Assembly: GCA_036971715.1 (NCBI GenBank)
Contig: JAVHJL010000007.1
Coordinates: 992,001-1,056,000, forward strand
Length of the DNA stretch: 64,000 nt
Reading direction: 5' to 3'
Source: Arthrobotrys musiformis
Taxonomy: Eukaryota > Ascomycota > Orbiliomycetes > Orbiliales > Orbiliaceae
Shown: piece by piece, positions 35,992 to 47,201 of the stretch
Numbering within the stretch: the stretch's first letter is position 1
How the letters are laid out: each line of letters starts with the position of its first letter
Program-made: the position numbers and the translations under genes
The notes under the pieces: generated by a model
Seen by the model: only the letters and a program-made list of their open reading frames with translations
The model's database searches: none
What the model was told of the DNA's origin: nothing

Positions 35992-37067
35992 CAGTCGCTG
36001 GTGAAGTGCTGTTGCCAGCTACAGCGGGCGTGAGCTCAAGGCAATATACCTCTAGTTTGTTTTTGGATCGTTGGGGGCGTTTCATGGTCTTTCGGATTTT
36101 GAGGAGTGTTGGTGCAAATGGCGTTTGGTGGTTCAACTGTTGCTGTTCCGTTGACATTGGTTCTGATCTTAACACCATACTCCCTTATTTCCTTTTTTTT
36201 TTTCTCGAGGGGGCGAATCGCACTTTCCTCGAGGTCATATCCTTCCCTATTTCTGGTTTTTTTATTCTTGGTCTTGCGAGGTTCCCTTCGCAGTCTCCTG
36301 TGGTGAGAACGAAGCATTGCACCCTCGCCTCGTGCTCACGACAGGAAACGACTCTGCCATCGACTTGAACATTTTCAATCATCTCTAACACGAAGACCGA
36401 TTTCCTCCGAGGCAGTTCCTTGTTGACTAGAGCTTGTGAGGGTGCGGTAGCTATGTGAGCCATTTACTTGTCATGTATGTACATTAAATAAAGAAGAAAC
36501 ATATTCTTTTTGCCTCTTTGATACATTCCTTGATAGCCCAGCTTTAGCGATGGATTGGCTTTGTACCTCGAAACTTTCGGTTCCGGGGGTTTAATTGGTG
36601 GTTTGTTGGGGTGTTTATGTTGGAGGTTTCTTTACGCGTGGGGTTTCAAGATGGTTGATGTTGGTGGACGGCGCTTTTTGATACGTCGTATACAGCTTGG
36701 AAACTAGACTTTAGGTGGCGGGCAGGATGGTATTTGGATTCTATGTTTATGGAACGGTTTTGTTCTAATCACCAGACTGCACAGGTTTGTGGAAAGATTG
36801 TATTGGGGGATTGGTTTGTGGTATTGGTGTATACTAGATGGGATTTAAAATTGGCCATGGGATTACGCTGTTGACTTATTTTAGGTGTCGAAGGGTGTAG
36901 GTGATTGATATGATATGAGTATTTACAGTTATGTTTCTTATGTATACAGCCTTCTGGTCAAATGGTGATGTTTCTTTCGATGGTCGTATGAAGTTTCGTA
37001 TCATACATGTTCACATTCGAAGACCTTCAGTTTTGATATAATTGATATGCTTGTGATTACAGTGATT
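35992..37067. other. Convergent 3' region after the H4 variant
   Basis: No gene is supported. The first 480 bases have overlapping short frames on both strands; the remainder is AT-rich. No histone-type 3' stem-loop is visible, as expected for fungi. Confidence 0.45.
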
Positions 37068-38367
37068 CTATCTATCGCCCCTTTCCGGGGATTCGTCCCC
37101 TTCGTCTTCTTTCCGCTCTTCCTCCTCCTTCTCTTCTTTAGAGCCATTCTTGTCAGCACCGTCCGCACCCCCCAACGTCTCCGACTCATCCCTCTTCCAA
37201 AACCCCTTCCCCCCAGCCAACCCAACAAACCCAGCAAGCCCGCCAGCTCTATAATTAACAATCTTCTCAATAAAATCCTCATCCAAACCCTGGGAAAGTC
37301 CTTCGAGGTAATAAGGCTCCTTCTCGGTACCGACCCAATACCTCTCAGACGAATGCGAATACCTACCGCGGGTGATCTGCACCTCTTTCGGATCGTTGAC
37401 GAGCGGGGATTTCTTCTTGACTTGGTTTTTCCACCATCTGTTGAAGGCGCCGTAGAGGACTAGATCCTTTTTGGAGTCCATGTGTTCTGAGATATCTTTT
37501 GTTGTTACGCGGGTGATGAAGTCCATGTCGTCGACTTTGGTGGGGTCGACGAAGTCGTCTTCTGGGTCTTCTTCTATTGTTAGGTGGCAGGAGCAGCCTG
37601 GGGGTGTTAGTTACGTTCTGTGTATTATATCATTTCTTTCCAAAATATTCGGTTTTTTTTTTTTTTTTTTTGGAAAAGAAATGGAGGGAAGGGGGGGACA
37701 TACCGTATAAAGAAATACAAATATTAACGGTATCCATATCCGGACAATGTCGATGAAAACTCGTACTCCCCTCGGCATGAAACTGCATCAGCCCGTCTTC
37801 ATCGCAATAGCAGCTCTCGCATTTACCCTGCTCGTATTGAATCCAGGTTATGGCGTCTTCGTGGGAGTAATCGGCCCAGTCGGGCCAGTGTTCGGGCGTG
37901 ACGCCGGGAATGTGCGTGTGCGGGGTGTGGTTTTCATAAATCTCCTGTGCGGATTCGCATTCGATCGTCCAGTCGCCGGTGGAGATGCCTCGGCCGTTTA
38001 TGCCGCGGTGGTTGAAGACGGTTTGGTTGTTTGGGCTCGTTGGGGGTTTGATTCTTCGGATTTTGGGGGGTGGAGGGGGGGGTTTGGCTATTTCCTTAGA
38101 TGATGGGGGGGTAATTGCTACTGCTGTGGGGGGTTTTGTGACCGAATGGAGGGTGGTTGGTTTTTCTGAGGGTTTACTCGCCATTGAGCTTGCAGAGGGG
38201 GTTGAGGTTGTTCCTATTACGCCGCATTGCTCGGAACTGGTTGCGTCCGATGTCGTCGTGACGGCGGTACCGGTGTAGCACGGTACGGCTAACGTCTGCG
38301 CCGGGGCTTGGATGAAGAGAAATAATAGCTGAAGAGCTGAATATACTAATACCCTCGATTTACGCAT
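37068..38367 (-). CDS. Secreted Cys-containing protein with acidic C-terminus (unknown function)
   Basis: Two minus-strand exons, 38367-37704 and 37597-37068, give 397 aa. The N-terminal 27 residues form a signal peptide (hydrophobic LLFLFI core). A Thr/Ser/Pro-rich linker follows, with a proline run at about 97-102. A central domain (about 128-250) has ISTGDWTIECESAQ, PEHWPDWADY, ITWIQYEQGKCESCYCDEDG and HRHCPDMDTVNICISLYG, and continues across the intron with GCSCHLTIEEDP. The Cys/Trp pattern suggests a folded extracellular domain that I cannot name. The C-terminal 50 residues are Glu/Lys/Asp-rich. The intron contains a T18 tract on the plus strand near 37653-37671. Confidence 0.62.
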
Positions 38368-40653
38368 TTTTCTTTCGTCTATATTTGATTCCTGCGAGCT
38401 AACTGTTTTAGATATATATGTGGATTGGTATATCTCGCAGCTTATTTACCGATTAATAGGTTGGCGGGATGCTGGAAAACTTATAGACTGATGTATGTAT
38501 GCTCCCCAGATCAATATATTAATATAGGCAAATTCAAAGCTCTTAGAAAGCAGCTTTGTGGGGGAATAGAGACAGAAGTCCAGCTCCGAAGGTTATGCGA
38601 AGTTCTTCAGGTGGGTGTATATATATCTGAATACTAATACTATGCTCTGGATCTCGAGCTCGAAAGGAGTACATTCCCGTCGAGTTGTGGGCGTCACTCC
38701 GAGTAGTCCTCATCTTTGCCAGAGGTCTAAAGACTATATATGCCCTATCTTAAGATGTATTACATACTCCATTTGCAACTATATTACAACATTACATGAT
38801 ATACGTATACACACGAAACCTACTATATTATCTGTTCCTTCATCGACTGTTTGTAGCGTAGATAGTTCTAGGTGCAATGTTATATGTTACATACCCTGTT
38901 TTCTCCGTTAAAATTAAACAATATTAATAAAAACCAGGACCCAGACCTCTGGTATACGAGACAAACCCAGATCGAGGCAAATTAAAGGAAAACAAAAAGG
39001 AAAACAGGCGAATAATAATCCATACAGATTCACAGCTAACTAGTTATAATCCACAAGTACTAAATCTAGCCTTAAATCGGTGTTCGATGTTAGCAATTTC
39101 AGCCTCCCTTGAAGAACATATTTAGTAACTTGCGCCAAGGTGTGGTATTTTGCGCAGGCATTTCTGCCACCGTCGCATGCATTGAAGTCCACGTCGAAAG
39201 TTGGGCGGAGACGTTGCAACGTTGTCATGTTGCTCGTATAGTAAACCCTCATCAAACATTAAAACCGAACACTCTGTTAGGATCAATTTATATCTCGCAT
39301 TGACATCTACGTGTCTGTAATTTCGAGTGCTATAGCATATATATCACTGCACCGGTTGTATCTATAGTTAGTAGTGATGGTTATCTAGCTATACATCTGC
39401 CTAGCTAGACTATATATAAAGATAGCTAGGCAGATCTACTGAAATCCAATGTCGAGGCCCCGAATAGATGCAATAGCCAACAGTACGACTTATATAAAGC
39501 ACAGTGTCAACAATTGGATCACCTAAAGTTTCAAAATCTAGTTTTAGATTTCGCGCTTTAATTATTGCCCGGAATACCTTGTACCGAAGGTTTAGGTCTA
39601 CGTATACACTATATATTCCAACTTCGAGGGTTCTGTTAGAGCCCTTTTCGTTATATATAAAAAATAACTCGACAAACCCCACAAGGTCGCAAATTTGTAC
39701 AATAATATCGAAGCATTCGATCCACAGGTAGTAACTCCCATGGGTTATACGAAATATAAACATAAAGCGAAAGTGTGGAAAAAAATGTACAGGGCCGCGA
39801 ATCATCAGATCTTAAATTCGTATATCTCTATATCATACATCCATCCTGATTCGATAATCTGATAAAACAAATGCGAAAAAAAAAAAGTGAAGAAACATCA
39901 AACATCGCCTTCCTGCTGCTTTTTACGGCACCAGGCGGATGGATATTCCAACACAGTTTCCTTGCCCCTCCCACTTCCATTAATATGTGAGTAAAGAAAG
40001 AAAAAAAAGACATGCCCACCATGGGGCGCGTATTAGTTACAAAACATGTCTCATGCCCATCATAACCTTCGTGTCCGAGTCCTCTATGTAAAACAAAAAA
40101 CAAGTGTAGTGAGAAAGAGATTTTTGAGAACATAAATGCACTTTTACCTTCGAAAAGGTTAATACCCATTCTCCAGAAACAAGAATCCAGTATAATTTAG
40201 GACAGGAACAATTTTGAGGTTCGCCACGTAAACCAAATAAAACAGAACCCATTTCATACAAAGAAAAAAAATAAAGAGAAAAAAAAGAAAAAGAAAAGTA
40301 AGAGGACGGATGTGCAGAATCAATAGAAGGGTACTGGGAAAGGGAGAAAACCTCAGGCACTAATGGCCAATGGGGTTGAATAGCGGGAGCCGCGATAGGT
40401 AGAATTGAAGGAATAATGCGGATGGTGGGAGAGCATTGTAAAGTGTGGAGTTGGATCATAAGCCAGACCCGGCCTGCCATCACATGGGGAAATGTGTTGG
40501 GTGGGTGTGGCGTTTGTGAAGGTACGGATTCCATGCGGAGAGGTTAAAGAACAATCGCCAAGCATTGTACAAAGAGCCGAAGGAAGAAGTAGAAAGTGTT
40601 TAGGTAGAAACCTTCATACCGCAAGGGGTATCTCGTCGCAGCCCTTGTTCAAT
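38368..40653. other. AT-rich gene-poor region with possible relics
   Basis: No intact gene is supported. The stretch from 38400 to 39850 is markedly AT-rich. Two minus-strand frames (39410-39805 and 39040-39255) have protein-like segments such as FDVDFNACDGGRNACAKYHT but no start-to-stop model with good splice sites, so they may be a decayed gene. The part from 39850 to 40653 holds A-rich tracts. Confidence 0.4.
39395..39435. repeat. 13-bp inverted repeat with AT loop
   Basis: ATCTGCCTAGCTA (39395-39407) and its exact reverse complement TAGCTAGGCAGAT (39423-39435) flank a 15-base AT-rich spacer. It could extrude a cruciform or be the remnant of a palindromic element. Confidence 0.7.
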
Positions 40654-41394
40654 TCAACGGATCAAATCTCTCTGGAAGGCACGCGATGTTGGCGTGAGCC
40701 ATGGGATCTTGGAGATATTGATGCGTTTGGAAGTTGGATGCCGTGGTACTGGAGCTGTACCCGGCGTTTGGGTGGATGAGGGATGACTGGCGGGCGTTGG
40801 AGGAGTCCAGGCCCCTTGGGCCGGGACATCCTCCTCCGCCACGCCAGAGAATACAGAGGATTCAACAGTATCAACTGTTGAATCCGGGTCCCGCGGCGCT
40901 GTCGGAGGCGTGGAGAGAGACGAGTTGAAATGGGGCGAGCCTCGCTCGCTCCCGTATTCATACTCGCATTTGGGGCCAGGGACGATATTAATGGCTTGAA
41001 AAGTCCCGGCGACGTTGATGGTGGGGGCTGGCGACTTTGGAAGCGTGGTTCGGCGTGTGTTTGGGTGAGACTTGGTATCGTCTCCCCTAGGAGAGGAACG
41101 GGGTTTAGGGATTTTGCGGCGAGATGGTTCCGCATACTCGTTGTCTTGGACTTTGATACGTTCAAGGCGGGCTTTCTGGGTGCCAGCGAGTCTTCGCTTC
41201 GACTCGCGGCAGAGGTTTGTTACAGTTTCTTCGTGTTTTTGGCGTGGGGGGCCGTCGTCTGGGGAATACTAATCCCCAGGGTTTGGCTTGGGTTTTGGTG
41301 TTTTCGGATCTGGAGTTTCCATCTTTATGACGGTAGACGTTGGAGGCTTTGGCGCTGGCGGTTTTGGAGGTGGTGAACGTTCACCTGGGGTATA
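40654..41394 (-). other. Open frame continuing in phase beyond the SREA stop codon
   Basis: Directly after the SREA stop (TAG, 41397-41395) the same frame stays open to a TGA at 40656-40654, apart from one more TAG at 41271-41269. The first 41 codons are Pro/Lys-rich (SPPPKPPAPKPPTSTVIK). The last 204 codons read like a disordered, charged protein segment (RLAGTQKARLERIKVQ, RRKIPKPRSSPRGDDT, GAWTPPTPASHPSSTQTPG). There is no ATG of useful position and no good splice site joining it to SREA. It may be a read-through extension, an alternatively spliced C-terminus, or ancestral coding sequence cut off by stop mutations. Confidence 0.4.
41259..41279 (-). repeat. Palindromic hairpin with in-frame TAG in the loop (copy 2)
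   Basis: On the transcript strand CTGGGGA and TCCCCAG form a perfect 7-bp stem around the loop TTAGTAT, which contains the second in-frame TAG. It matches copy 1 at 22 of 25 positions over the extended unit. Confidence 0.75.
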
Positions 41395-41406
41395 CTAGTT
41401 CCCAGG
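41384..41406 (-). repeat. Palindromic hairpin with the SREA stop codon in the loop (copy 1)
   Basis: On the transcript strand CCTGGG pairs with CCCAGG (one bulged C) around a loop that contains the SREA TAG. Copy 2 lies exactly 126 nt downstream, so both stop codons are in the same frame. Confidence 0.75.
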
Positions 41407-43544
41407 GTTCGGTTCGATTGGCGCTGGCGGGTGATCTGAGCTGCTGAGTCGCTCTAGCTCATCTTGGCAGTGCTGGAGTAGTTTCTCTACCTCAGCACGC
41501 TCCTTCTCAATCCTTTCACTCTCTTGAGTGATTCTTTGCATTTCGGACTCGGCAAGCCGCTTGCGGGTCAGGAGTTGTTGGCGTTTGACAGCTGGATCCG
41601 CAGACATCTGGAGCACTTGAGACTCCATTGGGGCAGCTGGTTGGTTGAGAATAGAGCTAATGCTCTGCAAGCGGGTGGTAGAAATATCAGCAGGCTCTAC
41701 AGTTCCCTGGGAGCCGCTGCTCAATGACCTCTTACGGCCCCCGCTGGGGGACGTGGTCGACTGCAAAGGAGAAAGCCTGAGGTCTTCTGGGGCCTGGCTG
41801 TTCGTCATAGGAGCTAGCGTCGTGCCCCCGCTCCTATAATTCGTAAAATCCTGAGGCGCGTATCGCCCCGCGTTCACCAAACTTGGGTCGGGACCCATCA
41901 TTGCAGCTCTGTAATTGGGTCTGGATGGATCTTCGGTATCAGACATTCTCGTATCGTCGTCACGGTGCGAATGATAGCTTGATGGTTGTGGGGAGGAGTG
42001 AGGTGAATGTTGATATTCGTTTGGAAGAATTTGTCGTTGTGGACTTGGATAGTCCGGCCGAGCGAGAGGGTGCCGCGGTATCGGCGGAGGGGGAAAATGA
42101 CTTGGGGGAACAACACGCTTCCGCCGCTTTATCACACTCTTTTTCATTGTCTCCGGACGGTGGACGCCATGCAACTTATGATAGAGACCTGCATTATGAT
42201 TGATTAGCTCCCGCAAATAGCTCATATAGATGGACCTCCGGCCCGAATTATCAAAAAAGTATCCATTCTGAGCGTGGAACAGTAGTGAAAAGACTTGATT
42301 TCAAGCTGCTCGAGATTAAGCTCCAGCTAGCTCTACTCGAAGCTTTAAAGTGAAAATATAAGACTTACCACAGGCATTACATATTGTATGGCCGGACTCA
42401 TCTCTCCTCCAAAGGGGCGTGATTGTTGTGCCGCAATTTTGACAAGCGGGGACCGCTGTTGTCGTCTGACCTACTGCGTCGATTCTTGGTTCCGCTGGTG
42501 GAGGTCCGCTCGCCGGTCTCGGAACGTTGTTGACGTCGCCGTTTTGGCTGCCACTGCTGGTGGCACCAAAGTTCCCATTCGCAGGCTGTCCTTGTGGCCC
42601 ATCTACAGCGAATGCATTCGCGCCATTAGAGGCAACGACAAACTTCGCAGCCTTTGAAACGCGATTGTTATAGGCCGGACATCCGTCACACCCGTCCTGG
42701 CCACCAGTTCCATTGCATTTGCCTCCACCAGGACAAGTACCAGGGGCCAGGTGGCTGTCGGCAACATAGTGGGCTCCTGCGTGTGTGTTGGCCTGCGCCT
42801 GTCCAGCTGGTATCGGGATTGGGCCCTCTCCGCCAATGGAGACGGAATTGGGTGGGCGTTTAAGGGTACTCGGACGAGCCGCATTCCTAGCTTTGAGGTA
42901 TAAACCACATGCATTACATATGGTCAAGCCGTTTGGTGCCCGCCTCCATAAAGGAGTTCTAGTAGTACCGCAATTCCTATAGGTGGAAAGATAAAATTAG
43001 CAATCGAACGAAGGAAGGAAGGACTGCTATGCAGGAAAACCAAAAGCTATTCCACTTACGAACAAACTTGTCCCTTCGACTGCGGCGCAGCAGTCGAAGC
43101 CATGGCACTTTCGTGCGCTGCAGTTGCCAGCTGTTCGAGGTTTTGGGGTTCTTCGTAAGCAAACCCCTGTCCAGGCGAGCTTTGAGCCTCGCTTCCGCTC
43201 TCGTCTCGGCGGTCGACAAACGAATCATCAACCGGCCGGTCTGGGAGTTGGATATCCATGGATCGGGACCTTTCATCGTGGCTTAGCGACGGAGTACCGC
43301 TAGCCGAGACATCTTCCATGATCGCATCCAGGCTAGGGTCGATCTGTTGCTCTGTGTTCGGTTTGGATGGTATTGTTGTTGTTGTGTGTATCGCTTTTGA
43401 GACGATGGTCTCGATCTGGTGGTCGGTGTTATCCGTTCCCGGTCCTTGCTGCGATGGCTCGGGTGTCGACATATATGGGGAAGGAGAGTGTTGGTCTGCA
43501 TGCGGTTCAGGGTTCGCCATTGTTTCTACCGTTATCCCAGGCAT
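41395..43544 (-). CDS. sreA: SREA-type GATA factor, iron-responsive repressor
   Basis: Minus-strand exons 43544-43060, 42976-42369 and 42188-41395 give 628 aa. Finger 1 is C161-x2-C164-x17-C182-x2-C185 (TPLWRRAPNG, ICNACGLYLKARN). A cysteine-rich linker has C243, C249, C258 and C261 (TCPGGGKC, DGCDGCPAYNN), the iron-sensing signature of SREA, SRE, URBS1 and Fep1. Finger 2 is C340-x2-C343-x17-C361-x2-C364 and continues across intron 2 into GLYHKLHGVHRPETMKK and RRKRVVP. The C-terminus has a coiled coil (LAESEMQRITQESERIEKERAEVEKL read in two parts, about 555-605). The protein represses siderophore synthesis and reductive iron uptake genes when iron is sufficient, in the nucleus. Intron 2 (180 nt) is long for this window. 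The stop codon lies in a hairpin and the frame reopens after it. Confidence 0.9.
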
Positions 43545-44154
43545 AGGCCCGAGTCGTCCCCTAATAGTGGTTGAAGGAGTAAGGTGTATTCTCGATCGTA
43601 ATTAGAATCGGAAGTTACGTGTGAGAACGTATCCAATCGAAAGTCAGCGGGTGTTGCAATCCCTCGTTAGGTACGGCGATCCCGAGACTCCAGCAGGCCT
43701 GGCGAGCTCCAGCAGTTGTTTGGTGAAACGATTGTTGATGCCGAAGAGTGGCACAGAATCGGCAGGCTGTTTTGACCTAAAGCAGGTGAGCTAAGAGAGT
43801 TATAGCGACAAATCAGTCAAGCTATCGGACCGATTATTGGTTGTTCCGGAAGTTGCAGCTGGTCCTGGAGAGTGTTTCTCGGTGGAAGTTGCACGTTTTG
43901 ATTGATGTGATGACAGGGAAGGATTTTGAGAGATAGATTAGATAACAGCAGCAGCGAATCAAAGTTCCCGGAGCTAGGATCCTTGGCTGTGGGAGGAAGA
44001 AGCAGCAGAAGAAGAAGGAGGAAGAGATATGTGATAAGAGGCGAATCAAGCTGCAGAGGGAGGAGAATGGTGGTATTGATAAGTTAATAGACGAGTTTAA
44101 TAAGGACGCGAATCGAAAGTGAAGATGAAAGAATTCGGCGATGTCGGTATGCGA

Positions 44155-44255
44155 TGAAGCTGGTGATGTCGATGTCGATGGTGATGTTGGTGGCGATGGT
44201 GAGGTTGATGGTGATGTTGAGGTTGATGTTGAGGTTGGTGGTTGATGGTTGATTG
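44155..44255. repeat. Imperfect GATGTT/GATGGT tandem repeat
   Basis: Repeated GATGTCGATG, GGTGATGTTG and GAGGTTGATG units give a low-complexity tract upstream of SREA. It would read as Thr/Ser-rich peptide if translated on the minus strand. Confidence 0.65.
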
Positions 44256-44648
44256 ATGGTGGAAGGAGGAGGGAAGGGAAATGGTGCGATGCTGGTTGGC
44301 TGGCTGCTGGCTGCTGGCTTGCTGCTGGCTGGCGGGCTAACTCGACGCTACCCAAACTAACTACTTTGTTTCCTCTGTTGGTGTGGACAGCACAGTAAAT
44401 CATTAGACTTCCTTTCATTATAAATTAAAAAAAATAAAAAAACAACCACAGCAGGCACTAGTCGAATTGCTAGCACGACTCCCAATTCCACCGCCGTCGA
44501 TTGGTCAACCGCAAAAAACGGATTGGAACAGGAAAGTCTCTCTGCACTGGCACAAAGCTGCTCCCAGGCAAGGCAGCTGCACGCAGGAGCTCGACCCGGT
44601 CAGTCACCTACGTCGGGCTGTCAATGTTCCCGCGCACCGGCACACGGC

Positions 44649-44680
44649 ATGCAAAATGCAAAATGCAAAATGCAGAATGC
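44649..44680. repeat. Heptanucleotide (ATGCAAA)n repeat
   Basis: Four to five tandem ATGCAAA units, the last diverged (ATGCAGA). Confidence 0.8.
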
Positions 44681-44743
44681 AACGGTGATAATGAATGATC
44701 CAGGAAGTCCGGCGCAGGAACTCCCTCCCGTTTTTCCTCTGAT

Positions 44744-44763
44744 TGTCTGTCTGTCTGTCTGTC
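44744..44763. repeat. Tetranucleotide (TGTC)n microsatellite
   Basis: Five tandem TGTC units in the SREA upstream region. Confidence 0.85.
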
Positions 44764-46410
44764 TGGTTGGCTGAGCCGGAGGCGGAGGAGGAGAAGGAAG
44801 AGGATGATAAGGACCTCGAACTACAATGAGCTGCTATAATCCAGCTAGCTCTCACACACACCATGGAAGGGCGAGATGATTGCAATGGCCACTAGCAGAT
44901 TACCGGCTTGGATGCCAATGTTCGGGAATCGAAGATCCACCCTCCCCCTAGGCCACCCTCATGCACAACTTGCACGCTAGGCTGGGGTTGCCGGTCTCCC
45001 CGCGAAAGTAAATGCACCGGCCTTACCCAACATCCAACGTCCAGGCTAGACCGTGTTTATGCTGCTAAACGTTTTCCCTATGCAGTCTTGCTGGAGGGTG
45101 GGTGAGTGATCGTGGGAAACGAACCTCGATCTAGTGGTCCTGTCGGATATTTATCCACGGTCAAGCAAGTACAATCTGGCAGAAGAGGAAGAAACGGAAG
45201 GGAAACGATCCATTTAGCCTTCTGCACCCTTGAACATTGAAGTTTCCCCAACTTTCAGAAGGGAGGGCTCGAGCCAAACGACTATGTTGAGATTCAATCC
45301 TTCCGAGGACGCCAGAAATCAAAGACTTTTATCAGTCCACCAGGACAAAGACCAATGATATCGCAACAGTGACATCAAAAAAAAGGACGCTAGCCTTCCT
45401 TTTATGATTCACAGGGAAGGAGACACAACTCTAGCCTTGCGATTAAAGTGTGGGTTTGGATTTGGTTGATAAACCTTAGACATGAAGCTTCTGTTGGAGA
45501 GCTCAAGCTACTTGGCTAATGTACATGTGTGTACACATGCATATACTCCATGTTCCATCAATATTGGTGGACTCGGGACTCGAACCAAATGCAATTTGCA
45601 TACCCTTCCTGCACAAAAGGAGGCTGGCCTGGCCATCTTCCGGGACACCTTCGACAACCTCCGGGATGCCAAAACCGGCGACGGCGAAGGTATCTCGGAA
45701 AACGACGTTTCGACGCCACGGATCCGATCCCCCATCTGTCCAACCCAATATTCCACACCAGCGCATGCGTGCGCGTGCTACTCCGATAGAAAAAAAGAAG
45801 GGTAAAAAAAACGAGTTTGTGACAGTTCAACAAGAACAAAACAAACGGAGGCCTAACTGATTATCGCGAGATAGGGACTTGCGATCAAATCTGATAGATC
45901 TGATAAAATGGCGCGGCGGGCGTCAGCCTTAATTTCCCCACACAACTCCTTTTCACCCACCAAAATCCAACACGGCCGTTTTCCTCGTCCGATAAGGGGA
46001 ATTTCTGAAGCTGATAAATCAAGCTTTTCTGCAAAACCAGGTCGGGCTCGCTTTTCGGAAGGTATCAAAAAAATTGATTCCAGGTTTGCATCATCAGCAG
46101 ACGTGTTATCTTGCGGGAAAAAATACGATGCAAAGGGGAAAAAGAAAAAGAAAAAGGGAAACTTCAGGCGAAAAAAATTAAAAAATGTTTGGAGAAAGGA
46201 GCCTCCTGAGGTGCGTGAACCAACGGGTCATCCACTGAAAATCACCCAAGGGTGCTTTACCCGAAGCAGACTAGAGCATTTGTTGAGACCTCGCTAGCGC
46301 AGGTAAGCACGAATACAAACATTCCTACTGGTGCGCATTCGCTGCGATCCCTGAAGAAGGGCTCGGAGCCAAGTGTTTTAGCGTGGGATGTAACTGCTTG
46401 GCTTTAGTTA

Positions 46411-47201
46411 TCAGATCTGTCCCATTATCAGCTGACAAATCAGTGAACAAGCTGGGGACGCTGACGAATTCAATGTTCGAAGTCGGTAGCACAAGACGAA
46501 CTTGTGATCATGCCGTTGGCTGATAATGATGCAACTTGATGGCGAATACCAGGCCATCCATCTACACCACATTGGCATAAATCCGCCTACTATCTTTTGA
46601 CTAGTTCCTATTGCGTCTTGTGATTCAACAAAAGCCTTAAAGGGCCTCGTCAGCTCCGAGTTAACCCACGGCTTCTCCCGGCCGACCGTTACATTGTTGT
46701 CCATGGCTAGGGTGCGGGCAATTCTGGTCACATCCGAGGCATACGTTTCTGAGACCGTCATCCGCAGAACATCTCCGCGCTGAATTACATAAGATCCGAA
46801 TTTGCATTTTTAGATGCAAGGATTCCGAGCTCTTGTTCCACAAACCTGAATCTTCTTGTAATATTCCCCAAATTCCCATAGCTGATGGACTAAGATAACG
46901 ACGTTCAACAAGTCTCATATATGACCTGAACTCAAGAATCGATTACGAAACATTATAGCAACTTCAGCCTCAGCAAAATACCATCAACTTCTTCAGCTTC
47001 GAAGCCAGGCTTGCGATCATTCCCGATATAGCAGCAACGATAGCAGGATCCAGAGTTCGACGCATATGGAGAATTCCGTATCACTTTTGACCCCTTCGTC
47101 GGACCAATAGGCACAATGTCAGCCTCCTCACGTCCTCCAGTGACCAGAAATACAACATACATGTATACAACACCTTGTGCATATTTATACAAGATTATCA
47201 T
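46411..47201 (-). pseudogene. Possible decayed gene or unrecognised spliced gene
   Basis: Three minus-strand segments look protein-like: ASNSGSCYRCCYIGNDRKP and GFEAEEVDGILLRLK (about 47090-46953), QLWEFGEYYKKIQ (about 46890-46850) and RMTVSETYASDVTRIARTL followed by GREKPWVNSELTRPFKAFVES (about 46760-46620). GT-AG pairs could join parts of them, for example an acceptor ATTCAG before CGCGGAGATG. I found no single model with a start codon and a continuous frame, and I do not recognise a family. It may be a gene remnant or a gene with introns that I cannot resolve. Confidence 0.25.

Noticed and set aside
40930..41376. 148-aa plus-strand frame opposite the SREA 3' extension
   Set aside because: Trp/Phe/Gly-rich composition is that of the antisense of a Pro/Lys/Ser-rich coding frame; no domain.
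43834..44418. 194-aa minus-strand frame upstream of SREA
   Set aside because: It is translated Ser/Thr/Pro repeat from GATGTT-type microsatellite DNA; no domain, probably 5' UTR or promoter.
45576..45586. Perfect B-box-like GGTTCGAGTCC on the minus strand
   Set aside because: Flanking bases do not form a T stem and no A box or acceptor stem is in range.
45908..46297. 129-aa plus frame with a Lys run
   Set aside because: Low complexity (AAAAAG tracts) and no recognisable domain or splice partner; I could not support it as a gene.
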